Shown piece by piece: positions 34,140 through 46,402 of a stretch of 64,000 nucleotides of DNA (positions within the stretch are counted from its first letter, which is position 1; every line of letters begins with the position of its first letter). The notes beneath the pieces were generated by a model that was not told the DNA's origin, searched no databases, and worked only from the letters and a program-made list of their open reading frames with translations. The DNA lies in contig NC_081412.1 in the NCBI RefSeq assembly GCF_030272615.1, forward strand, positions 664,914,481-664,978,480. The letters run 5' to 3'. Source of the DNA: Cryptomeria japonica (taxonomy: Eukaryota > Streptophyta > Pinopsida > Cupressales > Cupressaceae). The translations under genes and the position numbers were made by a program.

Positions 34140-34268
34140 CTTTGAGAGTACTCGCACGGTCCTATCATTCATATAATACACAGGCTTCATTTTAAGTGCA
34201 TACATGCGAGTGTCCTATCATTCATATAATCCATAGGCTTCATTGTAAGTGCATAAATGCGAGTACTC
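34140..34268 (-). repeat. Tandem duplication in the LINE 3' region, unit about 62 bp
   Basis: The segment GTCCTATCATTCATATAAT with its following CACAGGCTTCATT...AAGTGCATA occurs twice in a row with few differences, just downstream of the ORF2 stop. Confidence 0.7.
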
Positions 34269-34287
34269 ATTGAGGTATAATTTGGCA

Positions 34288-35200
34288 TTAAAGTGCTATA
34301 ATTTCCTTTTGTACTAATTCAAGCAATTCGGGGTATGAAGATAGTTTGATGGGAGAGTTCACAGACTCAACTAAAATGCCATCACAACCCATGTTTGCTA
34401 ATTTATTAGCTACGAAATTGTCTTCCCTTAATGTATGGCTAACAATGTAAACTGAAAATGACTCAAGTAAATCCCAGATATGATTTAAAACATATGATAA
34501 GTGCCATGTCTTAGACGTTTTTGATGTAATTGCATTAATGATAACTAATGAATCCCCTTCTAAATGTATGTTGGAGAGACTGCATTTCCTTTCTCACACT
34601 AGGTCAGCTGGTAAAGCATTTGCCTCTGCCAAATTATTGGTACCCGAGGAGATGGGAGATGCTTGGAAAGTACACATTTTCCCATGATGATCTCAAATGC
34701 AAACTCCAATTCTCGACTTCCCTAGATTTCCATAGGAAGAGCCATCGAAGTTGATCTTAAAGAAATTAGGTGCAGGGGGTAACCATTTTATGGAAGACTG
34801 ATCTTTAACATGAGCTGATGACCAATTCAAAGGAATCCCAATTGGTATAATAATACCATTCTGTGATTTTGCAATTACCTTATCCCACTTGGTAAATGAA
34901 TGATTGTCCTTGGAATTAGAGAGAGAAGAATTTATGATTTTTGCAATTGAATTTTCCAACTTGGCCAGAACTCGATCCAAGGAGGAGGATTCTTTTCTGA
35001 AAATTCTTTTATTTCTCTCCCACCAGATGGCCCAAATGGTGAGAGCAAGGGCACATTTCCAAATGCCTGAGAAAGTTGAAGATGAAAATAGAAGAGGCCA
35101 AGAGTTAAACATATCCCAAAGTGATTTAGGGAAGGGCATAAGAACTTGGAGTTTATTCATGATGAAGAACCAACATTAAGAAGCAAAAGTGCAGTGTAAA
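34288..35200 (-). pseudogene. LINE ORF2, C-terminal zinc region and RNase H
   Basis: WAIWWERNKRIF marks the zf-RVT/linker region. RNase H follows: FKINFDGSSYGNLG (first Asp), AEANAL (Glu), LEGDSLVIINAI (Asp) and ANKLANMG near the end. ORF2 ends with TAA at 34290-34288. Frames are broken by single stops. It degrades the RNA strand of the hybrid during insertion in this LINE class. Confidence 0.85.
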
Positions 35201-35529
35201 AATAAGTGATCCATTGATTCTTCATCTAAGCCACAAAGATCACAATTGAAAACTTCTAAGATACCCAATTTTACTATTTTATCTGTTGTTAGGATTCTTT
35301 TTTTCAATGTTAACCATGTAAAACAACCTACTTTTGGCAAAACAATATCATTCCAACAAAATGAGTATTGCCTTCTTCAATTGAATATTGCCCTGATTTA
35401 GAAGCTGACCAGATTATCACATCTTCCCTATTAGACATGAAAACTATTCTATTCAAGAAGATATCTGTCAAGGAACAGGATTGTTGATTGGATATAGGAA
35501 GAAGAGTCGAGTCTTTCCATATTGTTTTA

Positions 35530-37129
35530 CCTGAAAAATATTTCTATAGCTGACACATAGTCATTCAATTTTATACCCCAGTGAGCTATAGCTATATTCG
35601 TAATATCTTCCATATTTTCCATTTGAGCAATTGGAGAATGCCCACACCATGAGTTTGTCCTAAAGTTAACACTGAAACCATTATTTACTTCCCATGTAAT
35701 ATACTTAGTTACTAGACTTCTTGAATCAATCATAAAATTCCATATAGCTGACCCTTTTGGAGGATCCAAAATTGTCAAAACTCTGGATGGCTGGTTGTTG
35801 TCTAAATATTTGGCTTGCATGATCTGACACCATTTTGAAGCAATATTTGAATACAATTTCCAAATCAGTTTTCCTCCAAAAGGGGGATTTTCCTTTCATT
35901 TGTCATATTATTGTTCCATGGAAAATCTCTTACAAGTTTCTCTAACTGTTGAATGACAAATGAAGGTGCTTTGAGAACAGACATGTAGTAGTTCGGTATT
36001 GTTGTTAACATTGTCTTTATAAGAAGAATTCTACCAAATAATGATAGCCACCTTACTTTCCATTCTAAGATTTGTGCCTTGATTCTTCCAATAACAGCAA
36101 ACCAATAAGAAGATTTGTTTTTCCCCATAAAGAATGGAATACCAAGGTAAGAAGATGGCAATTGATCCATTGGGAATTCCAAAATCTTGGAATTTTTTAG
36201 TGGCAAAATTGGATTTGTATTGAAAATGAAAATCTTAGACTTAGTAGCATTAATTTTCTGACCCGAAGTTGATGAATAGACTTCCAAAGTTCTTTTAATA
36301 TGCCTAGCTTCTTTTAGAGAAGACTTACCAAATAACAATGTGTCATCAGCAAAAGAGAGTGAGTAACTACAATTCAAGTACCTGGAAAACTAGCTCCACG
36401 CCAAAGCCCTTTTGATGACTCAAGATTAATGCTTCTGCTAAAGGTATCTGCCATAAGAATAAAATAGAAGGGTGATAAAGGGTCACCTTGTCTTACTCCC
36501 TGTGTACCTTGAAAAACCCTTGAGGGATGTCCATTTACTAGAACTGAAAAGTATGCACCTGAGACACAGGATTTGATCCATTTGTACCATTTGTCTGAGA
36601 AACCAAATTTAGATAATACCTTAAAGAGAAACTCCCACTTAACCCTGTCATAAGCTTTCATCATGTCAAGTTTGACAACAAAATTTGCTTCCTGATTTTC
36701 ATTGATAGAATGTAAAACCTCGTGTGCTACTAAAGCCCCTTCCATAGTCTTTCTTCCTCGAACAAAGCCCCCATGTTCTTGTGATATAATCTTACGTATG
36801 AGATGATGCAATCTAAGGTAAATTGCCTTAGTTACTATCTTATAGATCGTGTTGCAGAGTGAAATAGGTCTAAACTCTACAAATGCTGATGGAGAGGTTG
36901 TTTTTGAAATAAGAGCAATATTTGTTGCATTGAAACTTTTTAACATTGCACCCCTTTTCCTGGATTCTTCCATTACCGCCAAAAGGTCTATCCCTATCAC
37001 ATCCCAACACTTTTGGAAGAAGAGAGTAGTGAATCCATCCGGACCTAGAGCTTTATCCGGGGAAACCAAGAATACCACTTTGTGGACTTCCCCTAAGGTG
37101 AAAGGGGCCAATAAAGATCTATTGTCCAA
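35530..37129 (-). pseudogene. LINE ORF2, reverse transcriptase part
   Basis: Motifs in order: DKALGPDGFT, IALISKT, FRPISLCNTIYKIVTKAI, HGGFVRGRKTM, KLDMMKAYDRVKW with the first Asp, GVRQGDPLSPFYFILMAD, and FADDTLLFG with the catalytic Asp pair near 36340-36353. A frame change lies between the GDPLSP and FADD segments near 36375. The thumb (YLGIPFF, WLSLFGRILLIK) follows. Clearly plant L1 RT. Confidence 0.92.
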
Positions 37130-37399
37130 GTCAGTAATTAGAGGATAAATAGACTACAGTAACTGCTCAAATTTATCATTCCAAGAAGAATCTAAATCAG
37201 AAGGCACACAGGCTAAAAGATTCTTAAAAAACCTAACTCCTTCATCTTGAATATTTGCCAAATTTTCAATCAATACCCCTGTGTCTGCATGCTTGATTGA
37301 GAATATAACATTTGATGCTTTTCTTTGTTTTGTGGATCCATGAAATTTTTTTGTATTCTTATCTCCCTGCTTTAGCCAAAGCTCTCTAGACTTCAGTCT

Positions 37400-38462
37400 C
37401 CAATATTCTTCTTTCTCTTACAAACCAATTCCCACTCACTTTGAAGACCCTTCTGTGTAGAGTACAAAAGCTAATCCAATCCCTTGGAGATTATATTTTG
37501 ATTAACTTCTTCCAATTGTTGTTCAATGATTTTTTTTGTTCAAATACATTCTTGAGGAACTTTTCATTCCATTCTTTTTCCTTAACCTTAATAAACTAAA
37601 GTTTCTTAAAGAATTGGTACATCTTTGTTCCTCTACATATAGGAGCAGATACCCAGCACTACCTTAATAAGGCCTGAAAATGTGGATGTCTAAACCACAT
37701 ACGTTCAAATTTAAAAGAAGAACCAAAAAAAGGCATCGGGTTCTGATTTTGCCATTCAAGTGCAATATGAACAAGAAAATGGTCTGATTATGATATAGGA
37801 AATTTTTCGGAGCAATAACTGAATTGTTTGGGTCGCCACTTGAAAGGTATAAAAAACCTATCAAGTCTCTCTACAATTTGAAGAAACCTTGATCTCCTGT
37901 TAGTCCAGGTGAAGAGACCATTATTGGGAATCACATCCAATAAGTTGTTATCTGTGGTGAAATTTATAAAATCTTGCATAGTTCATGGAGGTGGGTAGAT
38001 TCCTCCTTGTTTCTCCTTATGAGATAAAATTGCATTAAAGTCTCCCCCTATGAAAAAATTATTATCTTCTTCTTGTTGGTGCAATTGAGTCAGTTTATCC
38101 CATAAATCTTTCTTTTCCTAAGAAGGGGTGGGACCATACACATTGAATAGCATAAAGGTCATATCATAACATACTACTTTCACCATTTGCCAATTATGAT
38201 CTTGATCTAGTAGTTGGACTTGAACTCTTTTAGGGTTCCATAATGTGAGCAATCCTCCCGAGGCCTCAACACCTTGCATATGTGCACATCCAAATTGTGT
38301 CCATTTAGCCACTATTTTGAGATACATTTCCTCTGATAACTTTGTTTCTTGAAGTATGTAGATATCAACCTTTGTAGATTCAAGATGAAGCTTAATTCTA
38401 CCTCTTTTGTCAGGAGCATTAATGCCCCTGACATTCCATGAAATCACTTTCATTGCAAACAA
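37400..38462 (-). pseudogene. LINE ORF2, endonuclease part
   Basis: The segment starts with MKVISWNVRGIN, the APE-type endonuclease start with its Asn. It continues with ILQETKLSE (catalytic Glu) and LFNVYGPTPS; a later piece has FTWTNRR and ERLDRFFIP. The C-terminal SDH region is lost to stops. This enzyme nicks target DNA for target-primed reverse transcription. Confidence 0.85.
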
Positions 38463-39100
38463 GGAGTGCCTTTCGCACTCCTTGTAACTCTTTTTGACAC
38501 CTTGAATATTCCATCTAATGTACTCTGAACACCTGCCTATATTTCCTCTTGAATCTTGACAGAGTTCGGTTTTCTACCTCTTTTCTTAGTACTTCTAAAC
38601 ACTTTTGTCTTCATACTTGGACTTTACTCAACCGAAAATGACTGTGAATAATCAAAGTTACTTGTTTTTGTCTCATCATCTTGCTGAGGAACTTTCATAT
38701 CTTCCTACATAATTTTTTGCGAAGGGATATCTAAGTGTGGGGAGATCGGAGTGACATTTTGTTGAATCTTGTTTGCAAAACTTAATCTTGATCCAATATG
38801 CAGGTGGTTTAAAGGTCGGTGAAAGGAAAGAGAGTACCTAATACCGAAAGGGTGAAGAAAAAATGAAAATTTTGTATTAAAGACAAGCTTTACTGGGGAA
38901 TCAAATTTACTTAGACCAGCAGTTTCTTTACCCAAGGGAAGTTTCCCTTCCACTGAAAAATCAATTGTTGGGCAACAACACATTACCTTTCATAAGGGAC
39001 ACATTACATTTGTCATACTAACACCTTCCAATTCTGCAATTTCCCCAATCATAGTGGAAGCTAATGTAAACAAAATATCATCTGCTAACCCCTAAATATG

Positions 39101-40861
39101 TTATTTATTTCTTGAAATAGCTACCCCTAAATCTGAAAAATTCAGCATTAAACTCTGTATAATAATTAGGGATTCATTATACATTAGGGCCCGAACTACA
39201 AGCTCTCTATCATTACTTGTTTTATCACATATTTGAAGAACTTTTGTAGGCCTAAAGCAAGATGTATAGATATAGAAAAACTGAATCCAACTATACATGC
39301 TGAAAAAGTTGGTCAGCTTAATAAGCCAGTGAACATAGGATAACTCAAATTTTGAGTCATCATGAGGCATAGAGATGACACTGTATGCTTGTACAAAATT
39401 AGAAGGAAAATATGCCTCATGCTGATGAATGGTGCACAATAAAGGGTATGAGCAATGATTTTTACAAAGTAGAATCTCTGAACACTCGAGACCACTAGAA
39501 GCATTAGTAAAATTCCCTAGTTTATGTTGATATTTGCAAATGTCCTCTACATTATCCATCACAATGTCTTGATACCATAAACCCCATTTTGATGTGATAG
39601 AGATTTTCCTTGGAAGGGTTTTATTTGAATCAAGAAGTAGGCAAACTCTAACATCTCCTTGAATTACTTCAAAGGGTATAAGATCATGAGAAACAAAAAT
39701 ACCTAGCTGATTAGCCATGATCTCCACAATTTTTGGATCTTTGTATTCCAAAGGCAGACTCGGGAAAGAAATCCAGTAAGGGTAAAATCTACATAAATTA
39801 GCATCTGGCTTAAAGTTTGGAATCCAAGGCATGGTAAACAAACTAGCCCCTTGACAAAACCAACCTTTGAGCTCTATCTTCGGATGAAGAAAACAGAACA
39901 ACAAAAAACCCCGAATGGCTATCAACATAAAAAAGGTCATGAAAACCCGACCATTGGCTTTTAGCCCATGAAAGTAAAGATTAAAAAGGGGTTGATGAAC
40001 TAAAAATACCGATGAGAGTCAAATTTCAGAGAAATGATACAGATTGAGAGAGAACATGCTCAGAAAAAGTAATATTAATGATAGAGGTGTTCTCTGCCTG
40101 ATCTGATTTGGAAGGAGATATTTCTGCCTCCTTGAGATTCGCTTGTTTTCTTCTCCACACAAGAGGCGCAGATTTTGGATTGAAGGGACCTCCATGATCA
40201 CCATGATGTTCTGTTTCATTATCCCCTTTGACTAAACATCCCTTTTGCAAAAATTATTAGGATATAGATGAAGTTTCTTCACAAATGTCAAAAACAGGTT
40301 GTTTTCCTTTTTGCTTTGGCCGATACACTTTCAAAGGTTGAAACTTTTTGACAGGATTTTGAAAAAAATTTTCCCACCCAAATGATTTTTGAAAAATAAA
40401 TGGTCCATGGCCTGTATGCCCTCTGATAATATTTCAAGCCCCTTGTTTGGATGATTCTATCCATTCATAGTTGTTGAGATTTGAGTAATTCTGCAAATAT
40501 CCTTGTTCTTTGCGAAATTTTTTATGTAATGAGTGAGCCGGTTGAACAATTGGTCGATTGTAGAAGATGTCAAAAATATCTATCTGAGCTTGGGATCCCT
40601 AATTAGCTGCCTTGCTTATGTAATATTCATCAAGACATGCAAAACGATTCAACCATTGTTTCCCTGAAGGTAAATTTGAAACCAATTGAACAAAAGGTTT
40701 ATCTTTGAAAATTTTGGTGAAAAGATTATTATCGAAATCTAGTTTATGAGCCAAACGAAAGACACCTTTGCCTTGCCCTGAATTTGTCTGCTAAAAATCT
40801 TCCATTTCCTGAATGTTGTAACTTCTCCCTACTCTAAAACCCTAGTGCTCCATGTGGCCAT
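39101..40861 (-). pseudogene. LINE ORF1 (RNA-binding, DUF4283-type)
   Basis: An ATG at 40861 lies 26 bases from the 5' end of the LINE. Early stops follow. The best preserved part, 39940-39101, contains WIPNFKP, YPYWISFPSLPLEYKDPKIV, IMANQLGIFVSHD and RVCLLLD, the pattern of the DUF4283 RNA-binding region of plant L1 ORF1. I do not see an intact CCHC knuckle after it. It would coat LINE RNA. Confidence 0.7.
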
Positions 40862-40904
40862 CTTACACCCATTATAAGATCACTCATAGTTAATTATTAC
40901 ATTT

Positions 40905-41698
40905 ACACTTCATATATTTAACATTTATTATTTATATGTCCTAATATCTCTATATCTACATCTTATCCATGAATCTGGAATTTTTTCTTGGTTATCTAAA
41001 TGGATATCGTTTGATAGTTGTCGTTAAGACTACGGAAAGTTCACTCGTTTTCTTGACTTTAAATAGCTTGCTTTCACATTCATGCAAAATGAAACGCTTG
41101 ACAATATTGAATGCAAATGTTGGAAATGTTGAAGCTCGCGCTTGTCGAGGGAAGACAAGGTCTGGCCCCCCCACTTTATGGAATGTAAACATGAAGTATT
41201 AGACACTATTTTCTTTCTTACGTCCACCGTACTTGTTACAGGCTGCCCTCCAATTAGACTTTCCTTATAAGCCCAATCCATCGATGGAGGTAGTAGTAGA
41301 AGAAATTATAATAGGGAAAGAAAAGATCTAGAGCCCAACTCATAAGATTATGATATGTGTCTTATTTTTATTATTTGAGACATAAGAGTTAAATTCTTGG
41401 AGAAATTTCAATAACGAATAGTTAAAAAGACTTATGTGGAAAATCAGATAAATAGAACTTGAATCGCGGACATGTATTCTTTAAATATACTCAATCACAT
41501 TATACGGTATACTTAATAAGAAAACATTTTTCATTTATTTTCCATCTTGTCAGCAATTTTTCTTGTCTATTCATGAGTTATTTTCATAAAATTCATCAAA
41601 ATGTTTTTGTTTTTATAATAATGTTAAGTTTTAGCTATAACTTTTTGTTTCTACCATATTTTCAAATAAAATCTTATATTATGTTCTTTTAGAAATAC
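40905..41698. other. No gene supported
   Basis: A short open + frame at 40969-41202 has an ATG but no recognisable product. The rest is AT-rich. Confidence 0.4.
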
Positions 41699-42009
41699 AC
41701 CATGATTTTTTTTTAATTTTTTTTTATGGAGGTCTAGATCTACAAGCATGGTAGGGCAAGGGTATGAGGCCCGCCAGCACAAGAGCCTAGCAAGGGTCTT
41801 CATGGAGTAGTTTTTGCCACCCAATATAAGATGCGCCTATAGGCTGAAACCTCTTCGGCTAAGAGCCAAGGACTAAACGGTATCCATTCTACAAAATTTG
41901 CTTAGGGCATGATCCCAACCTCATTTGTTATGATGTTGGAGCTTTGCACTCAACAAGACTTGATCCCTTGTGAGCTCATTTGGAGCCATTCAACTTCACC
42001 ATGATTTTC
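41699..42009 (-). mobile_element. SINE-like insertion with 12-bp target duplication
   Basis: CACCATGATTTT occurs at 41699-41710 and again at 41998-42009. The left side continues into a T/A-rich run, the tail of a minus-strand retroposon. The 290-bp body starts on the minus strand with GGCTCCAAATGAGCTCACAA and contains GGGATCAAGTC, close to a pol III B box. Size, tail and duplication fit a tRNA-derived SINE. Confidence 0.7.
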
Positions 42010-44377
42010 ATTCTGTATTGGTTCAATGAATAGATACTTTAACATCCAATAAATCTAAATATTCCTTAACATATCTCATTCATGTCCCATTTTTTATGTG
42101 TAATTTTCTTCTTTCATGTCTAATATTTATTTTCTAGATCAGTTTATGAGGTAATTTTATTACTATTATTATGTCCACTACCTCTTCACAACATCATATC
42201 TAGCATCATATCTGGTATTTCCATGCATTGCATTATAATATATCTTTGTTATATTCTATTGTTTTTCAGCAAATGCTGCAAATCTTGATGTTGTAGAGCA
42301 ATCTATTGAAATACACATATTATAGATATACAACATTATGTTTCTACATTTTTATGAATCCCGTTTACTACTTCCAACAATTTGACTACTATTTAACATC
42401 TTTTATAAATTGAAAATTAAATAAATGTAATTATGTTTAATACCAATATAAATATAACATCTTGTCAATACTGCCATTAGCTTCACTTATACATACTTTG
42501 TGAGGTAAGAACTTCAACTCTTTGAAAAATACGATTACTCCTATCAGCGTCATTAGTTCCACCATGCAATTGAATAAATTGTTATGTAAAAGGAATACTT
42601 ATCATAATGCTTTGATAAGTTTAGAATAATTTAATTCTTTTATATCAAAAGATTTTTTTCGAGATACATAAATGCAATAACAAAAACTGGTTATTAGTTT
42701 TGTTGACCATCATTATTAGATTTTTGACATAATAGAGCATCTAATAAACGGCCTCTATTCTCTCCATAATAGAGAGGTCAACATATGAACCGTAGTAATT
42801 TAAAAGATAGATCTTAGGCTAATAAATGAAATTAGAGTATATGCAAGATATGGTTTATCTATTATAATAGTATTTTGTTATTTATTTATTTTGATATTAG
42901 TTTTTTAGTAAGTGCATATAAATAAACGATTGTGATATTACATATTACATATATAACAATAAATGTTATTTGATATTTTTCCAATAAATAAACATATATA
43001 TTAATTTAGTTTTATATTATGTATTTTTATGAAGTTATAGAATTATTAGGAAGAATTTATATAGTTCATACTAATCTATTTTTACTATTTTATTCAATGA
43101 TGAATCTAACTTTAATAGTTCTTTTTTTTTTGTCATCTTGTTTCTAAACTAGAGACTTAAAGATTTAAATCATTGTACACTTTATCTTCATTAAGTTATT
43201 TTTAGTGACATGAGTGATCCTTACTTTCATTTATTTGAGTCTTTAGTTTTGATTTAATAACTTGGGTGAGCTATTTAGCAAGATTTACATTCATTGTAAT
43301 ACTCTCAAATCATATACTAAGGTATCATTAACATGAAGAAATTATTTCTTTATTTTCCTTCTTATTAGTTGTAATGTCATTAATTGTACTTCTTTAATTA
43401 CGAGTACAATTTTACAAACTTCTTGACACTTATTTTAGTTTCCCATTTCTCCTAAGCATCTTGAGACCATTTCTAGCCTTGAATTAATTCTTAACTCAAG
43501 AATATGAGTCCTACCTTATTTTAAAACTTCAAATTAGTCCTCTTTGTTCCCTTAGTTTAGTGTGCCCTTTTTCCTATATCATTTCAAGATTATTTGAGTT
43601 CTATCTCATTTTAAATTTCAAAAAACATCTTTCCCAATTAAATTTTGTCAATGTTAATATAAATTCCAAATTTGATATTCACGCCCTATTTATCTTTCTT
43701 CCTTGAAATTTAGGCCTATTTTGTTGAGACACTTTCGACAAGTCTATAGGTCAAACACTTTTTGGCTAAATTTTTGGGAGAGTGATGTGTAAGCCTCAAA
43801 ATTTCTAGATCTAGTATCAAAATTTGGATATGATTATTATAAATCAATCTAAAATGAAAAATACTTTGAGAACCCTATATAAGACTTCATCCCTAATTCA
43901 TTTTATCATCTATCAATTATATTCTCAAGAATTGCTAATTCCTTCAAGAGCAAATCAGAGTATAAGGAGCATTAAGATAAAACACGTTATCTTTGATTAT
44001 GTTTCCATGATAAATTTTATGATGATTTATCATGTTATTGCACCATACTTGGAGGAAATATTTAGAAGGCATCACATCATCAATTAAAGGTATAATCATT
44101 TTAATTCAAAATTTCCCTTTAATCATTTTATTTCAGATTCAACCTCTATCTAATCAAGGGTGAGCTCTTTTTTAATCATTTTTTGGGGTTATTTCTAACC
44201 CAAGGTTTCACTTAGGTAGGGTGCTATATATTTTAACACCATTTTTCTCTCCTTTGTGCATTTATAGGTTGAAAAATAGGTTTGAGTCTCAATTTGAACG
44301 TACCAAAGCATAATTTAGATAGAGACAAAGGCAACCAAATAGAGTTTCGTAGGCAAGGGAAGGACAAGGGAACCTAT
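42010..44377. other. AT-rich sequence, possible LTR remnant at its right end
   Basis: No gene is supported. 42050-42430 resembles 58020-58350 at low identity. A CTATATAAG box on the + strand at 43875-43883, followed by a 500-bp leader-like region, could belong to an old + strand LTR; I cannot define its ends. Confidence 0.35.
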
Positions 44378-45195
44378 TGCTCTCAAAAAAGAGAAACCCA
44401 AGTTCACCTCAAATCTATAAATGAAATAGCCAATCTCAATCAATAAAAAGCTCCAGGGCTTGGACAACATAACACAGGATCCTAATGATCCTCCTACACT
44501 TCAGGTTCTGCTAGACCTAGGGGGGACACCCTTTTGATGTATAAAATATAACCAATTGCAGACATATGACATCAGTAAAAGCAAATGAATCTCAAAAGGC
44601 TCAACAACAAGAAGGTTAATGCAAATGGGCTAGATCTGCATTGACATCTCAACTAGATTGGAGCATGAGATAGGTGGAAAAAACTAAAACTACAAACATG
44701 AAAAGTAAATGGATTTTTTATTTTAAAATCTCCGAGGATTCCTAGAATCTGCAAGATTAGTGCCTTATCCAAGGGCATGGAGTCATACATCAATCTGCAA
44801 ATGAAAACCTCTATTGCAAATTCAATTTATTGAGAAAGATATCCCTATATTAATGCTTAACATTAATACATTCTAAACTCAAACATAGGATCATACATAT
44901 CTAGACATTATCCTGAGTCCAAAATGATTATTCATAGGATTTAAACTCTTCTTAAAGAGTACCTAAGAACACCCATTATGCTCGCACTTTAAGAGGACAA
45001 ACCCAAACTCCCTTGAAGATTGGATTTATTGAAAATTAGAGAAGGCCTAGAGACAATCCAATAAACTATATATATGCCTTACATATATGTGACTTGCGAC
45101 AGAAAAAATCTACAGCAAGAAGATACTCTATTACTTGAAAAAGATACATTGTATTAAAAATTTGGAAAAAACTCAAAATTGGAAACCAAGATTCA
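44378..45195 (-). repeat. 3' LTR of the minus-strand element
   Basis: On the + strand it starts TGCTCTCAAAAAAGAG and ends CCAAGATTCA. It aligns along its length with 50752-51570, with scattered substitutions (roughly 90-95 percent identity by eye), so the element is older than the Tat copy. Confidence 0.85.
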
Positions 45196-46402
45196 GATCC
45201 GCCTGGGCACCACCTATCTGTCAAGCCTGCCACGCATCAGCGTCTAGTTTGTCACCTCATCCACCTGGACCACCATGTCACCTTTGGTTCTGTCGGGCAT
45301 CAGTCTTTCGCGCAAAATTCCCCTTTGGTGGGCCGCTCTCATGTCTTATCAAAACCTTTATTTTATCAGTGAGACCAGTTGATATTTCTTTGATGTGCCT
45401 TTGTTGATGGAACTGAGATTTTGGTGAAACCATTTGGAGATTCATCGCGGCCAAGGTCTTCTCAACATTCATTTGCCACCTATTCTGCCACGTGACCGCC
45501 ACTTCACCATTGTTTAACCCACCACCTAGACTTGGGCCCGCCACCTCACTAGCCACCGAACTGACACCACATCAATTGCCAAGTCACGATGATATCTAGA
45601 AAGCAACTAACCATTACAACATAGTGACGACCGTTGGATCATCTTGATCATCATTGATTATCTTTGATCTGATCAACCTTTAGCCTCTCTGAGTGGCTCT
45701 CTCTTATGTCATGGTGTCACCATGTGTCCCCCACTAGGACCTAGGCCCGCCACCTCACTAGCCACTGAACTGCCACCTCATCAGTCTTCAAGTCGTGGTT
45801 ATTAATAATTGATCACTTTCACATGGTGGTATAGTGATGGTCATCTGATCTTCTGCAACCTGCTCGCTTGTTAATTTCTCCTTTTACTGCAAAATTAGGT
45901 CGCTTTGAGATGCATACGCACGTGGAGGGCCCACCAATTCTAAGCTGCCACTTTGTCAAAAGCTCGTAAGCTTTGAAACTAAGGATATAGGTGATCTAGC
46001 TATTAAATACTAAAATACACCTCCACACGACCAATGTGGGATAAATGGTCTATGCCTTGAAAGTTCATTTCTTTTGTAAATCCAGTTTGGCACCCAAGTA
46101 GAAACACCTTACATAGGCCGATTTCATCTGCATTGAAGTTTTTTTGCTTCCCATGTGCGATGCAGGGGATTTGGCGATACACTTGCCAAAATAATTTGGC
46201 TGCAGGTTTTAATTTTTACACCCTCACATTACAAAGCCACGACTCATGCAAGAGAAATGGTTGAACCTTGAACCTTGAACCAAAAAGGTTCAAGGGTTCA
46301 AGTTCAAAATGAATTACAATAATATACTTGCCTTACCATAAAACAAAGCGACGAAGAGAAATCCCTAAAGCAAGGCATCATTGGGTCACCAAATTTAGCA
46401 TG
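45196..46402 (-). other. Interior of the minus-strand element, 3' part
   Basis: It is richer in GC than its surroundings. A segment of about 45 bp (GGCCCGCCACCTCACTAGCC and neighbours) occurs twice, near 45530 and 45737. No intact coding frame is seen. The boundary with the inserted LTR at 46403 carries the 5-mer GCATG. Confidence 0.5.

Larger units (their letters stand above)
32577..40904 (-). mobile_element. Full-length L1-type LINE with perfect 18-bp target-site duplication
   Basis: TAGTTAATTATTACATTT is repeated exactly at 32577-32594 and 40887-40904. Between them lie 8.3 kb on the minus strand: a short 5' UTR, ORF1, endonuclease, reverse transcriptase, RNase H, an additional decayed ORF and a poly(A) tail seen as a T run at 32591-32605. 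Many stops and frame changes show it is old and inactive, although the duplication is still intact. Confidence 0.92.
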
